Position numbers and translations under genes: made by a program
In this document: piece by piece, positions 48,225-59,663 of the stretch
How positions within the stretch are numbered: position 1 is the first letter of the stretch
How the letters are laid out: every line of letters begins with the position of its first letter
Assembly (NCBI GenBank): GCA_021442155.1
Contig: CM038222.1
Span: 22,578,923 to 22,642,922, forward strand
Length of the DNA stretch: 64,000 nt
Reading direction: 5' to 3'
Origin: Cymbidium sinense
Lineage: Eukaryota; Streptophyta; Magnoliopsida; Asparagales; Orchidaceae
Notes under the pieces: generated by a model
Told to the model about the DNA's origin: nothing
The model's database searches: none
Seen by the model: the letters and a program-made list of their open reading frames with translations, nothing else

Positions 48225-48520
48225 TTAATAGAAAACAAATTCAAATTCAACATTTTTTTAACACTCCAAGTTTACCAAGACACAAGTGATGACAAAGATA
48301 AAAAATGAGCATGCATATCCACCAACATTTCCACATCCCCCAACACTGCTCCTCCCATGTCCATAACGACCACTACTCTGACCACCACCACCATATCCAC
48401 AAACACCTTCAAATCCCTCGACCACTATGATTACCGTCACCTCCACCTTTGCCTCCACCACTAGATCTAGACTGAGCTTGTTCGACTATGATGTTCATGC
48501 CATCAAGGTTCTGCCCACTC
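48225..48520 (-). pseudogene. GR-RBP 3' fragment g13, deletion subfamily
   Basis: About 295 bp with a clear start (minus strand, GTGGGCAGAACCTTGATGGC) and the subfamily joint at about 48312-48318 (+ strand 'gcata' then 'tccacc'). The glycine-rich frame is partly open (GYGGGGQSSGRYGHG is visible), then runs into 3'UTR sequence without the normal C-terminal block. The A-tract is AAAAAACCAAAACC. Confidence 0.8.
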
Positions 48521-51298
48521 TTAGGGTTTAGGCTTAGTTTTATTAGTATTTAGTGTTTATGTTTATTTTTTAAGTTATTTAGTTACTTTAGGTTTAATTT
48601 TAGGGTGTGGGGTTTAGAGTTTATGGTTTAGGGTTAGGATTTAGTGTTTTGGGTTTAGGGTTTAGCATTTAGGGTTTAGGGTTTAGGGTTTAGGATTTAG
48701 TATTTAGGGCTTAGGGTTTAGGGTTTAGGGTTTAGGGTTTTAGGGTTTATTCTTTTAGGGTTTAAGGTTTAGGGGTTGGGATTTTTAGGGTGTATGGTTT
48801 TGGGTTTAGGGTTTAGGCTTGTAGGTTTAGGGTTTAGGGTTTATGGTTTAGGGTTTAGGGTTTGGGATTTAGAGTTTAGGGTTTTTCTTTAAAATTAAGT
48901 AAACCGGTAGGTTTAGGTTTATTTAGTATATTTAGTTTAGTTTTTATTCATTTTAGTTTAATTTATTTTTATTAGTTTAATTTTTTATTAGTTTAGCTTA
49001 TTTCTTTTAGGTTTATTTATTTTAGTTTAGATTTTTTATTTTAGTTTATTTTTTAGGTTTAGTTTAGGTTTAGGTTTATTTTTTAGGTTTAGGTTTTATT
49101 TTTTATTTTAGGTTTAGGTTTAGGTTTTCATTTTATTTTTTTAAGGTTAAGTTTTAGGCTTTTATTTTTGGTTTATTTTTAGGTTTATTATTTAGTTTAG
49201 GTTTAGGTTTATTCTTTGTTTAATTTATTTTTATTTTAGGTTTAGTTTTTTTTTGTTTAGGGTTTAGGTTTTATTTTTAGGTTTATTTTTTAGGTTTTGG
49301 TTTTTACTTAATTTTTATTTTATTTTATTTTAGGTTTATTTATTTTTATTATATTTTAGATTTATTTATTTTTATTTTAAGTTTAGTTTTATTTTATTTA
49401 GGTTTTTTACTCTTAGGTTTATTTTATTTTTAATTTAGTTTAGGTTATTATTTATTTTACTTTAATTTATTTGTATTTTTTCCTTTATATTATTTTTAGG
49501 TTTAGCTTTAGCTTTTAGTTTAGATTTTTATTTTATTTTATTTTTTAGGTTTTTGTTTATTTATTAATTTTATTTTTAGGTTTTATTTAGTTTAGGTTTA
49601 GGTTTTTAGGTTTTTAGGGTTTAGGGTTTAAGGTTTAGGGTTTAGCATTTAGGGTTTTAGGGTTTAGGGTTTAAAGTTTAGGGCTTAGGGTTAGGGTTTA
49701 AAGTTAAGGTTTAAGGGTTTAGTATTTAAGCTTTAGGGTTTAATGTTTTTAGGGTATAAGGTTTTTAGAGTTTAGGGTTTAGAGTTTAGGGTTAGTTTAG
49801 AGTTTAGGGTTTTTGCTTTAGGGTTTAGGGTTTATGTTTTAGGGTTTAGGGTTTAGGGTTAGAGAAAGGGTTTAAGGTTTAGGGTTTACGGTTTAGGTTA
49901 AGTTCAGGGTTTAGGGTTTAATGTTTAGGGTTTACGTTTTAGGGTTTAGGATTTTATAGGGTTTACGGTTGTAGGTTTTGGTTTTAGGGTTTAGGGTTTT
50001 TTTATACAAAAAAAATAAGTAAATCGGTGGGTTAAGTTTTATTTAGTTTATTTAGTTTATTTTTTATTTATTTTAGTTTATTTTATTTTTAATTTTTATT
50101 TAGGTTCATTTTTTTTTTTTATTTCGTTTAGTTTATTTTAATTAGGTTTATTTATTTTAATTTATTTTTTAGGTTTAGGTTTAAGTTTAAGTTTATTTTT
50201 TGTTTATTTTTATTTTTATTTTATTTTTTTTAGTTTAGGTTTTTATTTTATTTTTTAGGTTTAGATTTTAGGTTTTTATTTTACATTTTTTTATTAGTTT
50301 AGGTTTAGGTATATTTTTAGTTTATTTTAATTTATTTAGTTTAGGTTTAGGTTTAATTTATATTTTTATTTTAGGGTTTAGGCTTTATTTTTTATTTATC
50401 TTTAGGTTTTCTTTTTAAGTTTACATTTTAGGTTTAGATTTTTATTTAGTTTTTATTTTATTTTATTTTAAGTTTATTTTATTTTTATTTTAATGTTTGG
50501 GTTTTACTTTATTTAAGTTTTTTATTTTTAGGTTTTTTTTATTTTTAGCTTAGTTTAGGTTTTTATTTATTTTATTTTAGCTTAGTTTTTATTTTTTTAT
50601 TTCATTTTATTTTTAGGTTAGGTTTAGGTTGATGTTTTAGTTTAGGTATTTATTATATTATATTTTTTTCTTTATTTTATTTAAGATTAGGTTTTTTATT
50701 TATTTTATTTTTAGTTTTTATTTCATTTAGGTTTAGGTTTTTATGTTTTTAGGGTTTAGGGTTTAGGGTTTAGGGTTTAGGGATTAGAGTTTATGGTTTA
50801 GGTTTTAAGGTTGTAGGTTTTAGGGTTTAGGGTTTAGAGTTTAGTGTTTAGGGTTTTTGGGTTTAGTGTTTAGGGTTTAGGGTTTAGGGTTAAGGTTAGG
50901 GTTTTATTTAGTTATTTATTTATTTTATTTACGGTATAGGGTTTATGGATTTTTAAGGTTTAGGGTTTAGGGTTTAAGGTTAAGGGCTTAGTGTTTATGG
51001 TTGTTTAGGGATTAGGGTTTAGGTTTAGGGTTTAGGGTTAGTTTATGGTTTAGGGTTTTTTTAGGGTTTTGAGTTTAAGGTTTTTTAGGGTTTATGTTTT
51101 ACGATTTTAGGGTTTAGAGTTTAGTGTTTAGGTCTTAGGGTTTAGAGTTTAGGGTTTAGGGTTTAGGGTTTTAAGGTTTAGCATTTAGGGGTTTAGGGTT
51201 TTAAGGTTTAGGGTTTAGGGTTTAGGGTTTGTGGTTTAGTATTTAGGTTTCAAGTTTAGGGTTTAGGTTTTAGTTTAGGGTCAAGGGTTTTTATTTTT
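48521..51298 (+). repeat. Long-unit spacer with two T-rich blocks
   Basis: Telomeric DNA (48590-48885), junction near 48891-48912 (AAAATTAAGTAAACCGGTAGG-like), T-rich block to about 49610, TTTAGGG-rich DNA to 49995, second junction near 50010-50035, T-rich block to about 50740, and TTTAGGG runs to g14. No gene is seen. Confidence 0.87.
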
Positions 51299-51765
51299 TT
51301 TTAAACAGAGAACAAATTTAGATTCAACATTTCTTCTTTTTGATTTCATCAACTAAGTAACGCACCAAGTTTTCTAGGACACAAGCGATGACATAGATAA
51401 AAGTATGAGAAAATAAAACCCTAGAAACTAGAATCATCTCTATTAAAGACACAATTCCATAGCGGCCGGTCGGTCTGTTCTTCAATTTCTCTAGTTCCCA
51501 TCAGAACCACCCCGGCCTCTCAAGTAGCGGGATCCACCATCATATCCCCGATCTCTCCCTCCGCCACCACCACGGGTGTAACCTGCATCACTCCTACCAC
51601 CTCAATAATCACCACTGCTATAACCACCGCCTCCATACCCACCAGTACCTTCAGATCCCCCACCATAACTATGATAACTGCTGCCTCTGCCTTCACCTTT
51701 ACCGCCAGATCTAGATTAAGCCTAGTTGACAGTGATGTTCCTGTAGTCAAAGTTCTGCCCATTCT
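51299..51765 (-). pseudogene. GR-RBP 3' fragment g14 (long-unit type)
   Basis: Nearly complete fragment. The minus-strand start is AATGGGCAGAACTTTGACTAC (LDGR now FDYR). The original frame shows GGGSEGTGGYGGGGYSSGDY, GGRSDAGYTRGGGGGRDRGY and DGGSRYLRGRGGSDGN, followed by TAG for the Trp codon, RN and TGA. The early SRSG region has two stops. The full 3'UTR ends in nine A residues at 51300. The 80-codon open frame at 51520-51762 is a frame-shifted reading. Confidence 0.85.
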
Positions 51766-53308
51766 TAGAGTTTATGTTTAGGTTTATGTTTATTAGGTTT
51801 TATTATTTTAGTTTGTTTTTTTATTTATTTAGTTACTTTAGGTCTAGGTTTAGGGTTTGGGATTTAGGGTTTAGGATTTAGGGTTTGGGTTTAGGGTTTA
51901 AGGTTTAGGGTTTAGGGTTTAAGGTTTTTTAGGGTTTAGGGTTTAGGGTCTAGGGTTTAGGGTTTAGGTTTAAGATTATTGGTTTAGGGTTTAGGGTTTA
52001 GAGTTTAGGGTTTAAGGTTTTGGATTTATTATTATTTTTTAATTAAGTAAACCAGTAGGTTTAAGTTTATTTAGTTTATTTAGTTTATTTTTTATTTATT
52101 CTAGTTTATTATAATTTTTATTTTTATTTAGGTTTATTTTTTATTTCTATTTAGTTTAGTTTATTTATTTTAGCTTTATTTATTTTATCTTAGGTTTTTC
52201 ATTATAGTTTATTTCTTAGTTGAGTTTTATTTTTATTTTATTTTTTAGGTTTAGGTTTCATTTTTTATTTTTAGGTTCAAGTTTAGGTTTTTATTTTTAT
52301 GTATTTTTTTTGTTTAGGTTTTATGTTTTTATTTTTGGTTTATTTCTAGGATTTATTTTTTAGTTTAGGTTTAGGTTTATTTTTAGTTTATTTTATTTTA
52401 TTTAGTTTAGTTTTAAGTTTAGGTTTAGGTTTAGTGTATTTGAGGATTAGGTTTAGGTTTTATTTATTTTAGTTTAGTTTTTTTTAGTTTATGTTTATGT
52501 TTATTTTATTTTATTTTTTAATTTTAGGTTTAGGTTTTTTTTTAGTTTAGGGTTTAGGTTTTATTTTTTATTTATTTTTAGGTTTTATTTTAGGGTTTAT
52601 GTTTTAGGTTTAGGTTTTTATTTAGTTTTTTTAATTTTATTTTAGGTTTATTTTATTTTTATTTTACATTTAGTTTTTATTTTATTTAGGTTTTTTATTC
52701 ATAGGTTTATTTTATTTTTTTTTAATTTGGTTTATGTTTTTGTTTATTTTATTTTAGATTCTTTTTAATAGATTATTTTATTTTATTTTTAGCTTTAGGT
52801 TTAGGTTTTGGTTCATGTCTTTATTTTATTTTATTATTATATTTTATTTAGGTTTAGGTTATTTTATTTATTTTATTTTTAGGTTTAATTTAGTTTAGGT
52901 TTAGAGTTTTTTAGGATTTTAGGGTTTAGGGTTTAGGGTTTAGAGTTTATGGTTTAGGGTTTTAGGGTTAAGGGTTTTAGGGTTTAGGGTTTACGGTTAG
53001 GGTTTAAGGTTTAGTGTTTATGATTTAGGTTTAAGTTTTTTTACATTTAGTTTGAGTTTTAGGGTTTGGTTTAGGTTTTTAGTTTAGGGTTTAGGGTTTA
53101 GGTTTAGGAGTTTAGGGTTTGATTTGGGTTTAGGGTTTAGTTTAGGTTTAGGGTTTAAGGTTTAGGGTTTAAGTTTAGTTTAGGTCTTTAATTTTAGGTT
53201 TAGGTTTGGTTTAGGTTTAAGTTTAAGTTTGAGGTTAGGTTTAGGGTTTAGGTTTAGGTTTAGGGTTCAGGTTTTAGTTTAGGGTTTAGGGTTTTTTTGG
53301 TTTTTTTT
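51766..53308 (+). repeat. Long-unit spacer with one T-rich block
   Basis: Telomeric DNA (51840-52020), junction near 52040-52060 (AATTAAGTAAACCAGTAGG), T-rich block to about 52910, and irregular TTTAGGG DNA to g15, with an AGTTTAGG-rich stretch at 53050-53240. No gene is seen. Confidence 0.87.
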
Positions 53309-53755
53309 ATAGAGAAGAAAATTCATATCAACACTTCTTCTTTTTGATTTTATCAAATAAGTAACACACCAAATTTACTAAGACACAAGTGATGACATAG
53401 AGCAAATCAAAACCTTGAGAACTAGAACCTTCTCTATTGCATAGAGACAGTTCCATAAGCACTAGATCGGATCATTATTCTTCAGTTTCTCTAGTCTCCA
53501 TCAAAACCACCCCGACCTCTCGAGTAGGGAGATCTACCATCATATCTCGGATCTCTCCCTTCTCCACCACCACGGCTATAACCTCCGTCGCTCCTCTCAC
53601 CTCCAAAGCCACCACTACTCCGACCACCACCTCCATTTCCACCAACACCTCCAGATCCCCCACCACCACTGAGATAACCAGCGCCTTTGCCTTCGCCTCC
53701 ACCGCCAGATCTAGATTGAGCGGTTGGTGATGTTCCCATCAAGGTTCACTATTCT
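53309..53755 (-). pseudogene. GR-RBP C-terminal fragment g15, best-preserved copy
   Basis: This copy shows the family most clearly. On the minus strand a frame of 83 codons (53742-53491) reads TAQSRSGGGGEGKGAGY, LSGGGGSGGVGGNGGGG, RSSGGFGGERSDGGY and SRGGGEGRDPRYDGR, ending SPYSRGRGGFDGD, a TAG where Trp is expected, RN and TGA. That is the glycine-rich C-terminus of a plant class IV GR-RBP (GRP7-like, an RNA chaperone linked to cold and circadian control). The RRM is absent: the copy starts at the codon for Asn of NGQNLDGR, immediately after telomeric CCTAAG. About 180 bp of 3'UTR follow and end at 53310 in an A-tract, then CCAAAAAAACCC. It cannot make a functional protein and no promoter or start is present. 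An exon-2 genomic fragment is an alternative to a retrocopy. Confidence 0.88.
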
Positions 53756-53765
53756 TAGGGTTTAG

Positions 53766-55769
53766 ATTTTTTTTAAAAAGAAATTTGGGGAATTTTATTA
53801 CCACAATGAAAAATACAAAGTCCTTAGAGGGGATAAATCTCTAAACTAACGCTCAAAGAGCCATAATAAGTCCGAAAGAGATAAACCCCCTAACTATTAC
53901 AATAATATAAGAGGAAAAAACAAAAGCAAAACCAAATCAGAAACAACAACATATCCATGTGTGCAACAGCAACATCCAGTAGGTCCTTTTGATACCAAGA
54001 GATCCACCAACAAGATTCTCCTAACTTATAAAAAAAATTTGCAACATACTAATGAAAGGATCAGTAAAATTAAGCAAGCATAAAAAGTATGAGCAAAGAA
54101 AAGGAGCAAAGTAAAAAAAAAGGAACAGGCTTAGTTATAATCATCTCAAGGAGCAACACTATATGTAAGCATCCAAACTTCGATGAAGGGTTACAATTAC
54201 ATATAGTGCTACCAGCCAAAAGAAGATAGAAAGGGAAACATCAAGGCCATCATTGCTAGCATACCTCTAGTAGCCCATCATCCCAAGTCCATCATCTTGC
54301 AAGGCTGCAAACTCCTCCAAGCAACAGACATAATAGCCAACCACAAAGCCACCAAAACAAATAAGATCCAATAAGGGAAAATCAACCAACCATCAGGGAC
54401 AACAGCAGTATAGTAGGAATACCACCAAAGAAGAATGACAACATCAAAGGAAGCAAGCATCATGACCTTAACAACACAAACTAGAAAAGACCAAGACCAA
54501 AAAGAAAAAAACACAAGAGCTCATATCCTCCACTAGCAAATAAAAAAAAGGCAGCAAGGCTATCACCCAAACCAAAAGAAGGGAAGTAGCAGCAGCCAAG
54601 AGAGGAGAACCATAGCAGGAGTAGGTCAATCAGCATGTCACCAATAGAACAGGAAAGAAAGGGAAAAATAGCCACCCATCCAACCAACCTAGCCAGCCAA
54701 AACAACCAACCAACCAACCAACATAGCCTCCTAGCCAACCACCACAACAACATAAAATCCCAATCAGTGAAAAGACAAATAACATCCATCATGCCAAAAC
54801 AACCCAAGACAATCAGAGAAAGGGTAGAAGCAAACAACAACATCCACCAAACCCAACCAAAGCCGTGGAAATTTTGATCCAAGTGAGGTACCTAGCCAAA
54901 AAAAATTAAGCGAAGATAGTAAGATAGACTAAAAGCCATCCATCAGGAGTAGTTGTAATATAAGAGGAACACCACCAAAGCCAATAGCAAAAAGGAGGGG
55001 AAATATCAATGAGTGCAAGCATCATAATCATAGCCAAGTTAGGCACTAATACACCAAGCCATGTCACCAGATCCCAAAGCAAAACAACCACTAAATAACC
55101 ATCGAACAACCAACCCAAAATAACAATAAAACAAAAGCAGCTACAGCCAATAGAGGAAGACCATTATAGGAAGAGGCTAAAACCATAACCATAAGAAACA
55201 AACCCAAACTAGCAAAACTAAGCCTCGAAACTCAATCAACATAAAAGAAAAAATAACAGTCAATAAATAACCTCCACCTTGCCAAATCCAATCCAAAATT
55301 AGACCACCAATAGCTCCTCTGATCTACCACCAACAGAAGTGGAGAAACTAGCCAACCACCGATGACCGACCAACTAGCCATAGCCACCCACCAACAAGGC
55401 CACCCAGCCAACCAACATAGCAGCAAAAAATCTAACTCAGTTAAGGAAGCCACTAGCCCATAAATATGGCAAACCCCATACAAAAATAGCAGGCAAAGCC
55501 ACCACCGAATGAAGGTCACCAAAAACAACCAAGCAATAATAATCACCATAAAACAAACAACTAGATAAAAAAAAAACAACCAGTGAAAAAAATAGGAACC
55601 ATCAGGTAGCAACCACTAGGCCAACCTAAAAGTAAGAGCTCAAAAACAAAACTCAGCACAGACACAAGAGTGAAAATAAGCAAATGGCCACAACCTAAAG
55701 AGGTTTTAACAAAGGGTAACCAAAAGCAATGGATCATCAAAAACCAACTTAAAAAACCAAGCCAAAAAA
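53766..55769 (-). other. LnF 3' untranslated region
   Basis: About 2 kb between the ORF2 stop (55770) and the A-tract. The sense strand is T/G-rich with many GGTTGGTTGG words (+ strand near 54690-54740), which generate hydrophobic Trp/Leu-rich open frames at 54278-54514, 54481-54882 and 55232-55612. None has a domain I recognise, and equivalent frames are not kept in LnD or LnC, so I treat them as chance. The block at about 54175-54265 is shared with LnA. Confidence 0.72.
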
Positions 55770-56830
55770 TTATAATCTCAGATAAGGTAATCCAGTATTA
55801 CCCAGATTGACCAAACCCCTTAATAGTTTAGGCAAATTTTGATTGTCAATTAAAGTGAAATAAGTTAAGTTGGCACCTAAAGTAGCCAAGAAATCAACAC
55901 AAGCATTACCTTCACAAAGGATATAGAGATTTTATAATAAACTTGAGAAAGAAGATTTTTAGTATGATTGAGAAGATAAAATAAATCAACATTTTTTATT
56001 CCTTTAGAGTTTAGCATGTCAAGAAGCAAGAGCACATCAATTTCAATCCAGATGTTAAAGAAACTTTTATTCAAACAAATTTCAATAGCTTTATTGATAG
56101 GCATAAGCTTAGCATAGATAACAGAGTAGGCATTGAGAGGATACACAAAAGCACAAATGATAGTACCTTTAGAATCACTAAGAATACCACCACAGCCATA
56201 TTTATTGGAAGCAATAGAACCATCAATATTCACTTTAATGAAATTTTCTTTGGGTTTGATCCAATGGATAATCCTAGCTCTTTTATAAGAGTCAACATCA
56301 GGTAGAATGATACCCAATTTTTTAGCCACAAATTTATAGCCTCTAAAATGAATGTTACTAATAAGTTTGGCATTAAATAGAGCATGAATTTTTTTTTGGT
56401 TCTAGAGGATCCTTTTAAGGCTCATAGGAATACCACGATATTTAGCATCATTATTGTCCATCTAGATGAACCAAATAAGGGTAATAGCAACTATAACTTT
56501 GATATGACCTTTCATAATTTTTTGGAAATAGGCTTCAAGAAGTAAATATATGGAAAGAGAGCTATAAAAGTAGTTGGCATTAAATAAATCATCACACCAT
56601 AACCATAATTTAGAAGAAATAGCACCATTGACAAAAACATGATTAACATTTTCAATATGAAAGCAACAATAGCACTTTGAAGGCAAATAAAACTTTTTAT
56701 TCTTGAGCAAAGAGTCCACATGGATTAAGTTATTCAAAATCCTCCAAGCTAAAATTGAATAAGAAATGGGAATGGTATTGTTCCAAAGTTTAATGAAAGC
56801 ATTAGAGGAGTTTTTCTTATCTCTAATACA
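55770..56830 (-). pseudogene. LnF zf-RVT and RNase H
   Basis: zf-RVT at 56462-56737: FYLPSKCYCCFHIEN, then VNHVFVNGAISSKLWLW. RNase H at 55877-56329: first Asp present (FIKVNIDGSIASNKYG), the Glu block reads YAKLMPINKAIEICL so Glu is Lys, second Asp present (IEIDVLLLLDML). A one-base loss near 55927 shifts the frame before the last catalytic block, which survives in the next frame as EGNACVDFLATL. The tail LRGLVNLGNTGLPYLRL ends at the stop 55770-55772. The lost Glu and the frameshift make it inactive. Confidence 0.8.
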
Positions 56831-57479
56831 AGTTGAAACCTCTTTAAGAACAAAATCACCATTGTAAGAAAGCTTAAAGAGAATTTAGTCAGGTTTGTTA
56901 GAGAAAATAGGGATATTTCTAAAGTTATCTAAAAGAGAAATAGGGATATAATTCTCAATTTTGTTCTAATTCTAAGTGTTATTATGCCAGAAAGAGTTAA
57001 CTTTGATAGTTGCAGTAGAGTGGGTAGATAAAAGGAAGTCAATAGAGCCATTGCCAATCCAATTGTCTTGCCAAAAGAAAGAAGAACGAATGAATACCCA
57101 AGATATTAAGGGTTCGAAGCCATTTAATGGAGCAAAGCCTTTTCCAAACTGGAGAGTCACCAACTTTATAAGCACAGATAAGAGGGTGTTTACCTTGGAA
57201 ATATTTTTTCATCATAAAATTTGCCCAAAGGCTATCATTCTTTCTAAAATTCCACCAGAGCTTATGAGAGAAGGCAGTAATAGCTTCATGAATCAGTTTG
57301 CAACTGAGACCACCATCACCCAAGGGACCATAGCATTTATGCCAAGAAGTCCTTTGCATCCTTTTAGTAAAATTATTGGATCCACAAAAAAATTTATTAA
57401 GGAAGGGATCAATTCTGATAAGAGTAGAATTAGTGGAGATGATAGTTTGAATCAAATAAAGAAGCATTGAATTGAGAGT

Positions 57480-58440
57480 GCTTTTAAGAATAGTGAGCCT
57501 GCCACCAAAGGAAAGTAAATGAATTTCCCAAATAGATATTTTATTTAAAATTTATTGAATTAACTTATCAGAAAGATGGGATCATTTCAGACCTTTAAAA
57601 AGAGGAGCACTTAAATACTTAACAAGAAGGTGTTGATGTTTAAAGTTAGTGATATGCAGGATTTGATTAATTTTATTATTGGAGATGCTTGAAAAAGTAA
57701 TAAAATAGCTTTTGTTATCATTGATAGATAGACTACTTTCTCTACCAAATTTATTTTAAAATATCTTGAGATTCTTGATACAATGAATAGAAGCATTATA
57801 GAAAATAATGAAATCATCTACAAAGCTTAAATGAGAAATAAAAAGGCCACCAAGAGTTTTGTAATACATACTAGGATTGTTTAAGAATAGATCATTGATG
57901 CTCTTAGATAAGTACTCAACAACAATAATAAATAAGGAAGGAAATAGAGGATCCTCTAGTCTTAGGCCATGGGAAGAAGGAAAGAAGCCCAAGGGTTTCC
58001 TATTAAGCAAAATAGAAAACCAAACATTATTAATACAATTTTTAATAAGAAAGGTAAATTTATCAGAAAACCTAAATAAATTTAGAATATGGATAAGGAA
58101 ATCCCAAGAGATATTGCCAAAAGCTTTGGTAATATATAATTTGAATAGAATGTTGCAACCTTTTGTCTTAGCATTTAAATCATGAATTAATTGGTAAGCA
58201 AGCAGAATATTATCAGAAATAGATCTAGCTCTAACAAAACTAGTTTAATTTAGAAAGATAATCCTATGAAGTAAAGGACTGAGCCTGTTGATTAGAATTT
58301 TGGAAGTCAGCTTATTTAAGAAGGTGCAAAGACTAATAGGTCTAATATCACCCCAATAGTCCAGATTATCATTCTTAGGTATGAGAATAATAAAAAGTGC
58401 TAGAAAAATATGTAGGAAAAGGATTACTATTAAAACAAAT
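57480..58440 (-). pseudogene. LnF reverse transcriptase with dead motif A
   Basis: Upstream RPISLCTFLNKLTSKILIN is visible, then a region equivalent to FVRGRSISDNILLA with Gly replaced by Ala. Motif A near 58130 reads KLYITKAFGNISW: the catalytic Asp is Tyr and the second Asp is Gly. Motif B is HGLRLEDPLFPSLF and motif C is LSFVDDFIIF with both Asp intact. The open frame 57756-58010 covers B and C. An A-rich indel near 57755 shifts the frame before motif D. Loss of the motif A Asp alone would abolish polymerisation. Confidence 0.83.
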
Positions 58441-59663
58441 CAAGCACAGCCTCAACCAAATCATTTTTAATAATGGACCAGCTTTTTTAAAAAATTTGGT
58501 AGTGAAACCCTCCAGACTAGTAACAGAATCTATGTTCATGCAATTAAGAACTTTAAATATTTCCTCTTCATTAAGTACAATAGTAAGCAATTCATTATCA
58601 TTATTGGTTATAATAGAAAGAATCAAGTGTGATTTAGAAATAGCTTCATAAGAGCAACTCTTATTAAGCATATTTCTAAAGTAATTAATGGTCAAATCCT
58701 TAATATCATTATTCTTTGTAATCCATTCTCCATTATCATCTTTAATTTTTTGAACATTATTTAAAGCTCTTTTCTTATTAACTAACGCATGGAAATATCT
58801 AGTATTTCTGTCACCATCCATAATAAGTTTGCTAGAAACTTTTTAGCACTAATAAGTTTCTTTCATATTTTGAAAATTAACAAGTTTATCTTTCTCCTCT
58901 GTCAATTCCTTAATCTTAGTTGGATTAGACATAATAGAGACTTTAAACAAACCAATTTTTCCATTTCTTTGATATTAGCAAAAGGTTTTTAAACACAATG
59001 CCTGTTCCACAAACCCATATTTTGTTTAAGTCTTTTAAGCTTAACCAAAATTTATTCATCCCCATAATTGAATTGTCAGGATGTAAGGGAGCTTTCCAAT
59101 TGTTAGCCACAACATTAAAGAAATCAATATGCTGAATCGACATGTTTTGAAATCAAAAATGAGAGAAATTCTTTAATCTATTAGAGTTATCTTTAATAGA
59201 AACCAAAAGAGGATCATGATCTGATAAGGTTCTACTTAAATGATCGAAAGAAGTAATCAACGATTAAGTAATCCAATGAGTACTAAAAAGAATCTGGTCC
59301 AACCTTTGCCAAAGTCTAGAGTTTTACCATGTAAAATTTAAACTCTTAAATCCAATATTAATCAAATTGCAATCAAGAATCATAATGGAAAGTTTATCCA
59401 TGGAATGAATATGAGGAGAGCAACCACTACTTTGTTTAGAAGAGAATAAAATAGTGTTGAAATTCTCACGAACAAACCAAGGTTTATTGATAGAGGTTGC
59501 AAAATTCCTCAAATTTTTTCAAAGAAAATTTCTACCAGATCTCTTACAAGATGCATAGACAAAAGAGCCCAAAACACAGTAGTCACCATAAGATATTTTA
59601 GCATTGACAGCTTGTTGAAAATCATCAAGAATAGAAACCTCAATAAAATTATTCCAAAAACAC
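58441..59663 (-). pseudogene. LnF APE endonuclease and linker
   Basis: Endonuclease pieces: FWNNFIEVSILDDFQQAV, GDYCVLGSFVYASCKRSG, then NLRNFATSINKPWFV, with the GDFN motif damaged to REN-FNTILFSSKQSSG. HIHSMDKLSIMILDCNLI follows, and TLSDHDPLLVSI retains the Ser-Asp-His. The linker is well preserved and open at 58375-58821: DGDRNTRYFHALVNKKRA, LNNVQKIKDDNGEWI, LTINYFRNMLNKSCSYEA and LEGFTTKFFKKAG. Frameshifts are near 59510, 59320 and 59000. Confidence 0.8.

Noticed and set aside
53437..53730. 97-codon + strand Ser/Thr-rich ORF, with similar ones at 41888-42151 and 43063-43311
   Set aside because: These are antisense readings of GR-RBP fragments g15, g10 and g11.
8670..53755. A functional glycine-rich RNA-binding protein gene
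   Set aside because: No copy has the RRM, a start codon in frame, a promoter or an open frame to the true stop. All begin at the same truncation beside telomeric DNA.
54278..55612. Trp/Leu-rich minus-strand ORFs in LnF (for example 54481-54882)
   Set aside because: They come from GGTTGG-type low-complexity DNA in the 3'UTR. No conserved counterpart or start context supports a gene.
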